DNA of 9,982 nt. Origin: Holophagaceae bacterium UBA706 (GTDB lineage: Bacteria; Acidobacteriota; Holophagae; Holophagales; Holophagaceae). Location: assembly GCA_002298155.1 (NCBI GenBank), contig DBME01000392.1, positions 1-9,982 of the forward strand. Direction: 5' to 3'. Below the pieces are notes generated by a model. That model saw only the letters and a list, made by a program, of their open reading frames with translations, was not told the origin of the DNA and made no database searches. Of this stretch, positions 1 through 6,403 are shown piece after piece (the first letter of the stretch is position 1; each line of letters starts with the position of its first letter). Both the position numbers and the translations under genes were made by a program.

Positions 1-866
1 TTGAGCAGGGTGTAGTGCCAGAAGCTGGCCCACCCCTCGTTCATGACCTGGGTCTGCCGCTGGGGGTGGAAGTACTGGGCCACCTTCCGGACGATGCGCA
101 CGATCTCGCGCTCCCAGGGCTCCAGCAGCGGCGCGTTCTTCTCGATGAAATAGAGGATGTTCTCCTCGGGTTCCGAGGGGAACCGGTTCTCGGCGGGGGC
201 GTCGGCCTTCTCCGGGACCGCGGGGAGGGTGCGCCAGAGGTCGTTCACCTGGGACTGCCGGTGCTCGAGGCGGTCCCGGTGCCGCTGGCGCTCCTTCTCC
301 AGGGTGAGCCTCGGCGCCCGCCGGAAGCGGTCCACGCCCAGGTTCATGAGGGCGTGGCAGGCGTCCAGGACGCGCTCCACCGCATCCTGGCCATGGCGCT
401 CCTCGCAGGTGGCGATGAAATTGCGCGCGAAGACCAGGTAGTCGATGATCGTCGAGGCGCTGGTCCACTGCCGGAAGAGGTGGTTGCCCTTGAAGAAGGA
501 GTTGTGGCCATAGGCCGCGTGGGCGATGACCAGGGCCTGCATGGGGAGGCTGTTCTCCTCCATGAGGTAGGCGATGCAGGGATCGGAATTGATGACGATC
601 TCGTAGGCCAGGCCCATCTGGCCGCGCTTGTAGCGGCTCTCCACGGCCAGGAACTGCTTGCCGAAGGTCCAGTGGTGGTAGTACACCGGCATGCCCACGG
701 AGGCGTAGGCGTCCATCATCTGCTCGGAGGTGATGATCTCCAGCTGGTGCGGGTAGGTGTCCAGGCCATGGAGCGCGGCGGCGCGGCCGATGGCGGCGTC
801 GTAGGCCTCGATGGCCTCGTGGCTCCATTCGGAGCCGGACGGGAGGGGCTTGGCGGGGTGGCTCAT
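1..866 (-). CDS. spoVR: SpoVR family protein, C-terminal part outside window
   Basis: The 288 visible codons match the SpoVR family, whose members are usually about 470-510 residues, so roughly the last 40% lies beyond base 1; no stop is reached. Recognisable family motifs are HHWTFGKQF (residues 64-72), the YEIVINSDP...ENSLPMQALVIAHAAYGHNSFFKGNHLF block (88-131) and MNEGWASFWHY (275-285). Both conserved blocks contain His and Glu residues, but the biochemical activity of the family is not established. There is no signal peptide or membrane segment, so it should be cytoplasmic. The ATG at 866-864 overlaps the yhbH stop by four bases (ATGA). No purine-rich Shine-Dalgarno sequence precedes it (the leader reads CGTAAACGGTC), so its translation probably depends on coupling to yhbH. 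It is the third gene of the prkA-yhbH-spoVR operon. SpoVR is named for a spore cortex role in Bacillus, but the family is common in non-sporulating bacteria, where it tracks with PrkA and YhbH as a stress or stationary-phase module. Confidence 0.95.
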   Translation of the reverse strand, partial: MSHPAKPLPSGSEWSHEAIEAYDAAIGRAAALHGLDTYPHQLEIITSEQMMDAYASVGMPVYYHHWTFGKQFLAVESRYKRGQMGLAYEIVINSDPCIAYLMEENSLPMQALVIAHAAYGHNSFFKGNHLFRQWTSASTIIDYLVFARNFIATCEERHGQDAVERVLDACHALMNLGVDRFRRAPRLTLEKERQRHRDRLEHRQSQVNDLWRTLPAVPEKADAPAENRFPSEPEENILYFIEKNAPLLEPWEREIVRIVRKVAQYFHPQRQTQVMNEGWASFWHYTLL

Positions 867-2125
867 GACCGTTTACGGAAAAGTTCGTGGAACACCGGGT
901 AGATGTCCGAGGAGGCCGTGACCCGGCGGATGGCGAAGGTCTCGGGGTGGTACTCCTGCACCGCCTCATACTCCCGCCAGAGGTTCTGGGGCTTGCCGTC
1001 GGAGATCTCCACGTAGGCGAAGTACTGGACCATGGGCACGATCTGCTCCGTGAGCACCTGCTGGCAGATGGAGGAGTCCTCCTGCCAGTTGTCGCCGTCG
1101 GAGGCCTGGGCCGCGAAGATGTTCCAGGAACTGCGGCTGTACCGCCGGTTGATGATGTCCACCATGAGCTTCAGGGCCGTGGAGACCACGGTGCCTCCGG
1201 ATTCCCGGGAGTGGAAGAAGGTCTCCTCGTCCACCTCCTCGGCCACGGTGTGGTGGCGGATGAAGACCACGTCGATGCGCTCGTAGTTGCGCTTGAGAAA
1301 CAGGTACAGCAGGGTGAAGAAGCGCTTGGCCATGTTCTTCTTGGGCTCGTCCATGGAGCCCGAGACGTCCATGAGGCAGAACATCACGGCCTGGGTGCTG
1401 GGCTCGTCCACGCGCACCCGGTTGGTGTAGCGCAGGTCGATGGGGTCCAGGAAGGGGATGGTGCCGGAGCGGCGGCGCAGGGCTTCGAGCTCCACCCGCA
1501 GGCGGCGCACCTCCCAGTCCTCCTCCCCGGAGGTCTTCAGGCGGTCCTCGAGTTCGTCCTGCAGCTCGCGGATGCGGCCCATGGCCGGGCCCAGGGAGGC
1601 CACCCGCCGTCCTGCGGCGCCCCTCATGGTGCGCACGAAGTTGATGTTGGCGGGCACCCCGGTCTGGGTGAAGCCCGCGCGGACCCAGCGCTGCTCGTCC
1701 ACGCCGCCCAGCTGGCGCTTCACGAGGTTGGGCAGGGCCAGCTCCTCGAAGAAGATCTCCAGGAACTCGTCCCGGGTGAGGGTGAACACGAAGTCGTCCA
1801 CGCCCTCCCCCTCGGGGCTGGCCTGGCTGCCCTTGGCGCCGCCGCCAGAACGGGGCCGGTCCACGCGGTCCCCGGTGGTGAAGCTGTCGTTGCCGGGGTG
1901 GACCCGGTCCCGGACCCCGCCCCCGCCCAGGCCGAACTGGGGCTCCTTCAGATCCTTTGCCGGTATGCCGATGGTGCGGCCCGCGCCCAGGTCCCGGATG
2001 CCGCCCTGGTTGATGGCGTCGGCCACCGCCGTGCGGATCTCCCGGCGGAAGCGCTGGATGAAGCGGCCGCGGTTGACGGAGCTCTTGTTGCGGCTGTCGG
2101 AGCGCCGGTCGACGATGCGGGTCAT
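863..2125 (-). CDS. yhbH: YhbH/YeaH family (DUF444) VWA-domain protein
   Basis: This 420-residue protein belongs to the DUF444 family (B. subtilis YhbH, E. coli YeaH), partner of the PrkA kinase. The N-terminus is basic (MTRIVDRRSDSRNKSSVNRGRFIQR), followed by a Gly/Arg-rich low-complexity linker around residues 63-110 and a charged, probably helical stretch around 185-225. The C-terminal half is a von Willebrand A-like domain with a complete MIDAS-type metal site: DVSGS (D253, S255, S257), T312 in GGTVVST, and D343 in ASDGDN. This predicts a metal-dependent protein-interaction role rather than catalysis. It has no signal peptide and should be cytosolic. The ATG at 2125-2123 overlaps the prkA stop as ATGA and has a GGAAG motif 5 bases upstream, inside prkA. 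The stop TGA likewise overlaps the spoVR start. Length and motifs are normal for the family. The molecular function of the family is not well defined; the assignment to the family itself is firm. Confidence 0.95.
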   Translation of the reverse strand: MTRIVDRRSDSRNKSSVNRGRFIQRFRREIRTAVADAINQGGIRDLGAGRTIGIPAKDLKEPQFGLGGGGVRDRVHPGNDSFTTGDRVDRPRSGGGAKGSQASPEGEGVDDFVFTLTRDEFLEIFFEELALPNLVKRQLGGVDEQRWVRAGFTQTGVPANINFVRTMRGAAGRRVASLGPAMGRIRELQDELEDRLKTSGEEDWEVRRLRVELEALRRRSGTIPFLDPIDLRYTNRVRVDEPSTQAVMFCLMDVSGSMDEPKKNMAKRFFTLLYLFLKRNYERIDVVFIRHHTVAEEVDEETFFHSRESGGTVVSTALKLMVDIINRRYSRSSWNIFAAQASDGDNWQEDSSICQQVLTEQIVPMVQYFAYVEISDGKPQNLWREYEAVQEYHPETFAIRRVTASSDIYPVFHELFRKRS

Positions 2126-4044
2126 GACGACTTCCGCACCCGCAGGTACCAGTCGCACAGGAGGCGGACCTGCTTTTCCGTGTAGCCCTTGGTGGTCATG
2201 CGCTCCACGAAGTCCTGGTGCTTGCGCTGCTCCTCGGCGCTGCCCTTGGTGTTGAAGGAGATCACCGGGAGGAGCTCCTCGCTGCTGGAGAACATCTTCT
2301 TCTCGATGACCGTGCGCAGCTTCTCGTACGAGGTCCAGGCGGGGTTCCGGCCGTCGTTGCGGGCCCGGGAGCGCAGGACGAAGTTGACGACCTCGTTGCG
2401 GAAGTCCTTGGGGTTGGAGATGCCGGCGGGCTTCTCGATCTTCTCCAGCTCGTCGTTCAGGGCGGAGCGGTCCAGCATCTCGCCGGTGTTGGGGTCGCGG
2501 AACTCCTGGTCCTGGATCCAGAAGTCGGCATAGGTGATGTAGCGGTCGAAGATGTTCTGGCCGTACTCCGAATAGGACTCCAGGTAGGCGGTCTGGATCT
2601 CCTTGCCGATGAATTCGGCGTACCGGGGCGACAGGTATTCCTTGATGAAGCGCATGTACTGGTCCTCGACCACCGCGGGGAACTGCTCCTGCTCGATCTG
2701 CTGTTCCAGCACGTACATCAGGTGCACGGGGTTGGCCGCCACCTCCCGGTGGTCGAAGTTGAACACCCGGGACAGGATCTTGAAGGCGAAGCGGGTGGAG
2801 AGGCCGGTCATGCCCTCGTCCACGCCGGCCAGGTCCTGGTACTCCTGGTGGCTCTTGGCCTTGGGGTCGGTGTCCTTGAGGTTCTCGCCGTCGTAGACCC
2901 GCATCTTGGAATAGACGTTGGAATGCTCGGGCTCCTTGATGCGGGAGAGCACCGAGAACTGGGCCAGCATCCGCAGCGTGTCCGGCGCGCAGGATGCCTC
3001 GGACAGCGAGGAGTTGTCCAGCAGCTTGCGGTAGATCTTCACCTCCTCGGAGACGCGCAGGCAGTAGGGCACCTTGACGATGCAGATGCGGTCCAGGAAG
3101 GCCTCGTTGTTGCGGTTGTTCTTGAAGGCCTGCCACTCGGCCTCGTTGGAGTGGGCCAGGATGAGGCCGTCGAAGGGGATGGCGCCGAAGCCCTCGGTGC
3201 CCTTGTAGTTGCCTTCCTGGGTGGCGGTGAGCAGGGGGTGGAGGACCTTGATGGGGGCCTTGAACATCTCCACGAATTCCATGATCCCCCGGTTGGCCAG
3301 GCACAGGCCGCCGGAGTAGGAGTAGGCGTCCGGGTCGTTCTGGGAGCAGGTCTCCAGCTTGCGGATGTCGATCTTACCGACAAGGGCGGAGATGTCCTGG
3401 TTGTTCTCGTCCCCGGGCTCGGTCTTGGCCACGGCCACCTGGGAGAGGATCGACGGGTAGCGCTTGACCACCCGGAAGCGGGTGATGTCGCCGCCGTACT
3501 CGTGGAGGCGCTTCACGGCCCAGGGGCTCATCACCGCGGTGAGGCAGCGGGCCGGGATGCCGTAGTCCTCCTCCAGGAGCCGGGCGTCCTCCGCCGGGCT
3601 GAAGAGTCCCAGGGGCGACTCGTTCACGGGCGAGCCCTTGATGGCGTAGAAGGGCACCTTCTCCATCAGGGCCTTGAGGCCCTCGGCCAGGGAGGACTTG
3701 CCGCCTCCCACGGGGCCCAGGAGGTAGAGGATCTGCTTGCGCTCCTCCAGGCCCTGCGCCGCGTGGCGGAAGTAGGAGACGATGGACTCGATGACCTCCT
3801 CGAGGCCGTAGAAGTCCCGGAAGGCCGGGTAGACCCGGATCACCTTGTTGGCGAAGATCCGGGAATACCGTTCCTCCAGGCGGGTGTCCACGAGCTCCGG
3901 CTCGCCGATGGCCATGAGCATGCGCTCGGCCACGCTGGCGTGGGCGGAGGGGTCGCGCCTGCAGAGCTCCAGGTAGTCCTGGAGGGACATCTCCTCTTCC
4001 CGGGCCGATTCGTACCGGTCCTGGTAGCGATCGAAAATGGACAT
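2122..4044 (-). CDS. prkA: PrkA family serine protein kinase (AAA+ type, YeaG-like)
   Basis: This 640-residue protein matches PrkA of Bacillus (about 631 aa) and YeaG of E. coli (about 644 aa) along its length. The N-terminal two thirds are an AAA+ ATPase module with the Walker A motif GPVGGGKS (residues 110-117, Lys116) and the family-typical segment IPFDGLILAHSNEAEW. The C-terminal region is the PrkA-specific kinase-related domain, rich in acidic and basic residues. PrkA proteins have been described as serine kinases, and AAA+/Lon-like activity has also been proposed, so the catalytic label is by family. No membrane segment is present. The ATG at 4044-4042 has a good AGGAG (4050-4054) 5 bases away, which fixes the start. 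It is the first gene of the prkA-yhbH-spoVR operon, with its own likely promoter at 4157-4184 and a structured leader. In enterobacteria this locus is expressed in stationary phase or starvation; whether that holds here cannot be read from the sequence. Confidence 0.96.
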   Translation of the reverse strand: MSIFDRYQDRYESAREEEMSLQDYLELCRRDPSAHASVAERMLMAIGEPELVDTRLEERYSRIFANKVIRVYPAFRDFYGLEEVIESIVSYFRHAAQGLEERKQILYLLGPVGGGKSSLAEGLKALMEKVPFYAIKGSPVNESPLGLFSPAEDARLLEEDYGIPARCLTAVMSPWAVKRLHEYGGDITRFRVVKRYPSILSQVAVAKTEPGDENNQDISALVGKIDIRKLETCSQNDPDAYSYSGGLCLANRGIMEFVEMFKAPIKVLHPLLTATQEGNYKGTEGFGAIPFDGLILAHSNEAEWQAFKNNRNNEAFLDRICIVKVPYCLRVSEEVKIYRKLLDNSSLSEASCAPDTLRMLAQFSVLSRIKEPEHSNVYSKMRVYDGENLKDTDPKAKSHQEYQDLAGVDEGMTGLSTRFAFKILSRVFNFDHREVAANPVHLMYVLEQQIEQEQFPAVVEDQYMRFIKEYLSPRYAEFIGKEIQTAYLESYSEYGQNIFDRYITYADFWIQDQEFRDPNTGEMLDRSALNDELEKIEKPAGISNPKDFRNEVVNFVLRSRARNDGRNPAWTSYEKLRTVIEKKMFSSSEELLPVISFNTKGSAEEQRKHQDFVERMTTKGYTEKQVRLLCDWYLRVRKSS

Positions 4045-4060
4045 GACGACTCCTGCGCGG

Positions 4061-4082
4061 GGACCGGAGGCCGCTCCGGTCC
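4061..4082 (-). promoter_or_regulatory. Leader stem-loop just upstream of prkA ribosome-binding site
   Basis: On the minus strand the leader reads GGACCGGAG-CGGC-CTCCGGTCC, a perfect 9-bp, mostly G/C stem with a 4-base loop. It ends 6 bases before the prkA AGGAG. There is no following U-run, so it is not a standard intrinsic terminator. It could stabilise the mRNA 5' end, modulate ribosome access or act as a protein-binding hairpin. The structure is seen directly; the role is inferred. Confidence 0.55.
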
Positions 4083-4100
4083 AGGGAATGCACCTCCCGG

Positions 4101-4114
4101 GCCCCCCGGGGGGC
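4101..4114. repeat. G/C palindrome in prkA leader
   Basis: GCCCCCCGGGGGGC is a perfect 14-base palindrome flanked by more G and C runs (CCCGGG at 4096-4101, GGGGGCGGGG at 4116-4125). It lies inside the predicted prkA 5' leader, about 20 bases upstream of the 9-bp stem-loop. With no loop bases it would have to open in the middle to fold, and it could pair alternatively with neighbouring G/C tracts. No function is known. Confidence 0.4.
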
Positions 4115-4156
4115 TGGGGGCGGGGAAATGAATGAATAAATAATATTCCAGATTTC

Positions 4157-4184
4157 AGGATAATCCGCCCACCGCGTCCGTCAA
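4157..4184 (-). promoter_or_regulatory. Putative sigma70-type promoter of prkA operon
   Basis: Minus strand: TTGACG (4184-4179) matches the -35 consensus at 5 of 6 positions. After a 16-base spacer comes TATCCT (4162-4157), which matches the -10 at 4 of 6. Transcription would start near 4150 and give a leader of about 105 nt holding an AT-rich start region, a C6G6 palindrome and the 9-bp stem-loop. It is the best promoter match in the 198-bp gap between the oxidoreductase stop and prkA. It supports transcription of prkA independent of the upstream gene, though read-through is also possible because no clear terminator lies between them. Confidence 0.5.
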
Positions 4185-4242
4185 GCGCATGGTGTGAATT
4201 TCCCAGAGGTTTCCGCCGGGCTCGATTGAATGAGGTCTTTAT

Positions 4243-6264
4243 TTATTGATGGACCGGGTCTGCCGCCCGGATATCCACCCGGTTGTCATAGAAGGTGCTG
4301 CCGCCGCCCTGGTCCGTGAGCCGCTGGGAGGTGAGGGCGTTGACGGTGCGGGCGCCCGGGGCGCACTCCATCCACCACACCCCTTCGGCCACCAGGAGGC
4401 CCGGAGGGACCTGGTCGGTGGGCTCCAGGATGAAGTCCACGTCGCCCAGGTCGTTGAAGACCGTAACCCGTGAGCCTGCCGGGAGGGCTCTCGCTTGGGC
4501 GTCTCCCGGGTTCATGAGGAGACGCATGCCGTTGCGCTTGGTGCGCAGGTCGTCCCGTTCACAGAAGGAGGAATTGAGGCCGAAGAGGGAGGGGGCGGTC
4601 ATGAGGGCGAAGGACCGGCCGTCCCCCTCGCCGTGGGTGGGGAGGAGGCAGGGCAGGGGGTGGACCTCCCGGGGGTTGAGGATCTCCACACGCCCCGAGG
4701 GGGTGGCGAAGCGGGGCCCGGGCGGGGCCACCACCTCAACCGCCCGGCCTTCGGCCAGGGCCTCCGTGTCGATGCCTTCCCGCCAGGGGCTGGGCTGGGC
4801 CAGGAGGGTCTCCACCAAATCGTCCGCTTCCTGCCGGAAGAACGCATCCGAGAACCCCATGGCCTCCGCCAGGAGCCGGAACACATCCCAGTTGCACCGG
4901 CTCCCGCCCACGGGGGGCACGGCAGGCCGGGCACGCTGGATGCAGTAGCTGCCGTAGGCGCGGTACAGGTCCGCGTGCTCCAGGGAGGACGTGGACGGCA
5001 GCACCACGTCGGCGTAGCGGGCCGTGTCGGTGAGGAAACGCTCGTGGACCACCGTGAAGAGGTCCTCCCGCGCAAGGCCCCGCAGCACCGCGTTCTGGTC
5101 CGGCGTCACCGCGGCGGGGTTGGAATGGTAGACATAGAGGCTCTGGACGGGTGGGCCGTCCAGGGTGGTCAGGGCCTCGCCCAGGCGGTTCATGTTCACG
5201 ATGCGGGTGGGCCGGGCCAGGAAGTCCGGGCGGGTGACGGCGGTGAGGTCGAAGGCCGCCCCGGTGCCGCTGCCCCCGTGGAGGCCGCCCCCGGGCTTGA
5301 GGAAGGCCCCCACCAGGGCGGGGAGGCAGGAGATGGCGCGGATGTTCATGGCCCCGTTGCCGTAGCGGGACAGGCCGTTGCCCAGGAGGATGGCCGGGGA
5401 CCGGGCCGCGCCGAAGGCGCGGGCCATGGCCTCGATGGCCGCCGGCGGAAGGCCCGTGAGGGCCGCGGCGCGTTCCGGCGGGAAGTCCGGCAGGACCTGG
5501 GCGGCCAGCTCGGGGAAGCCCTGGACGTGATCCGCCAGGAAGGCGGTGTCCAGGAGGCCCTCCCGCTCCAGCACATGCATGATCCCCAGGGCCAGGGCGC
5601 CGTCGCTGCCGGGACGCACCAGGAAGGTCTCGTCGGCCACCGAAGCGGTGGGGGTGCGGTAGGTGTCCACCAGCCAGACCCGGGCGCCCCGGCTGCGGGC
5701 CTCCCGCACGGGCCGCAGGCTGTGGACGCTGGTGGCCAGGGCGTTGATGCCCCAGAGGATCACCAGGTCGCTGTCCCGCAGGGCCTCGGGGCGGGGGCCC
5801 GGCGTCGCGCCCAGGACGGCTTCCATGCCCGCGGACTTGGCCGGGGAGCAGATGGTGCGGTCCAGGCGGGAGGCCCCCAGGCGGTGGAAGAAGGCATGGC
5901 CGGCGTTGCGCTGCACCAGGCCCATGGTGCCGGCGTAGGAATAGGGCAGGATGGCCTCGCCGCCGTGGGTGGCCAGGATGTCCTTCCACCGGTCCGCGAT
6001 GCGCCGGATGGCCTCCTCCCAGGTGACCGGGGCGAAGCTGCCGGAGCCCTTGGGCCCGGTGCGCACCAGGGGGGTCGTGAGCCGGCGGGAGGAATGGACG
6101 GTGTCCTGGTAGCGGGTCATCTTGGGGCAGAGGGTGCCCTGGCTGTGGGGGTGGGCCGGGTCGCCCTTCACGGCGACGGCTTTGCCATCCGCCACCTCCA
6201 CCAGCAGTCCGCAGGTGTCTGGGCAATCGAAGGGGCAAACGGAACGGCGGATCTCGGATGCCAT
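4243..6264 (-). CDS. Molybdopterin-dependent oxidoreductase, DMSO reductase superfamily
   Basis: This 673-residue protein has the layout of a catalytic subunit of the DMSO-reductase superfamily. The N-terminus carries a [4Fe-4S] motif of the CPxDCPDTC type: Cys10, Cys14, Cys18 and Cys46 (in GTLCPKM). The segment RTICSPAKSAG puts Cys139 where formate dehydrogenases have their (seleno)cysteine, so Cys139 is the likely molybdenum or tungsten ligand; this is a manual motif comparison. The body (about 60-520) binds the bis-MGD cofactor. The C-terminal domain (about 540-660) is the molybdopterin dinucleotide-binding barrel, with NPGDAQARALPAGSRVTVFNDLGDV typical of that fold. No Tat leader or hydrophobic N-terminus is present, so it is probably cytoplasmic. 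The ATG at 6264-6262 has GGGAGA (6271-6276) 6 bases upstream. No iron-sulfur or membrane partner subunit is encoded nearby, so electron partner and substrate are unknown. Close family members are usually annotated only generically; I see no basis for calling it a nitrate or formate enzyme. Confidence 0.92.
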   Translation of the reverse strand: MASEIRRSVCPFDCPDTCGLLVEVADGKAVAVKGDPAHPHSQGTLCPKMTRYQDTVHSSRRLTTPLVRTGPKGSGSFAPVTWEEAIRRIADRWKDILATHGGEAILPYSYAGTMGLVQRNAGHAFFHRLGASRLDRTICSPAKSAGMEAVLGATPGPRPEALRDSDLVILWGINALATSVHSLRPVREARSRGARVWLVDTYRTPTASVADETFLVRPGSDGALALGIMHVLEREGLLDTAFLADHVQGFPELAAQVLPDFPPERAAALTGLPPAAIEAMARAFGAARSPAILLGNGLSRYGNGAMNIRAISCLPALVGAFLKPGGGLHGGSGTGAAFDLTAVTRPDFLARPTRIVNMNRLGEALTTLDGPPVQSLYVYHSNPAAVTPDQNAVLRGLAREDLFTVVHERFLTDTARYADVVLPSTSSLEHADLYRAYGSYCIQRARPAVPPVGGSRCNWDVFRLLAEAMGFSDAFFRQEADDLVETLLAQPSPWREGIDTEALAEGRAVEVVAPPGPRFATPSGRVEILNPREVHPLPCLLPTHGEGDGRSFALMTAPSLFGLNSSFCERDDLRTKRNGMRLLMNPGDAQARALPAGSRVTVFNDLGDVDFILEPTDQVPPGLLVAEGVWWMECAPGARTVNALTSQRLTDQGGGSTFYDNRVDIRAADPVHQ

Positions 6265-6403
6265 GGAATCTCTCCCGGTTTGCCCACCCCCCTGGCGGGG
6301 CGGACGGTTACACTTGGAATGAACCTGACCCTACTTTCGTGCCAGCCCTACCATTGTGTCCCGACCCGGGCGCCGGGGAAGGGGCCACGGTGTTTGTAAC
6401 GTG
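6265..6403. other. Divergent intergenic region, oxidoreductase / histidine kinase
   Basis: This 139-base gap must hold the promoters of the minus-strand oxidoreductase and the plus-strand kinase, unless the kinase begins upstream at the GTG at 6356. I find the ribosome site of the oxidoreductase at 6271-6276 but no convincing -35/-10 pair in either direction. A TGGCAC (minus, 6344-6339) resembles half of a sigma54 site but lacks the TTGC half. Confidence 0.4.

Noticed and set aside
4091..4100. GTG with a GGGAGG beside it in the prkA leader, as an upstream start
   Set aside because: The purine run touches the GTG, leaving no room for ribosome spacing. The frame is out of register with prkA and gives an arginine/proline-rich translation without meaning.
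2218..4131. A long open frame on the plus strand antisense to prkA
   Set aside because: Its translation is a low-complexity Gly/Val/Leu/His-rich sequence without domains, a usual by-product of high-GC coding on the opposite strand. The minus strand encodes an unmistakable PrkA.
4132..4250. AT-rich inverted repeat ATGAATAAATAAT (4132-4144) versus TTTATTTATTGAT (4238-4250)
   Set aside because: 11 of 13 positions pair, but the sequence is low-complexity AAAT repeat and the arms lie about 93 bases apart, one overlapping the oxidoreductase stop. Chance is a sufficient explanation.
6329..6344. Possible sigma54 promoter for the oxidoreductase (TGGCAC on the minus strand)
   Set aside because: The -24 half is perfect but the expected TTGC at -12 is replaced by TAGG, so the essential GC of the -12 element is missing.
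4495..6399. A long plus-strand open frame opposite the molybdopterin oxidoreductase
   Set aside because: Same GC-driven artefact; the composition is Gly/Ala/His/Val-rich with no recognisable fold, while the minus strand has all oxidoreductase motifs.
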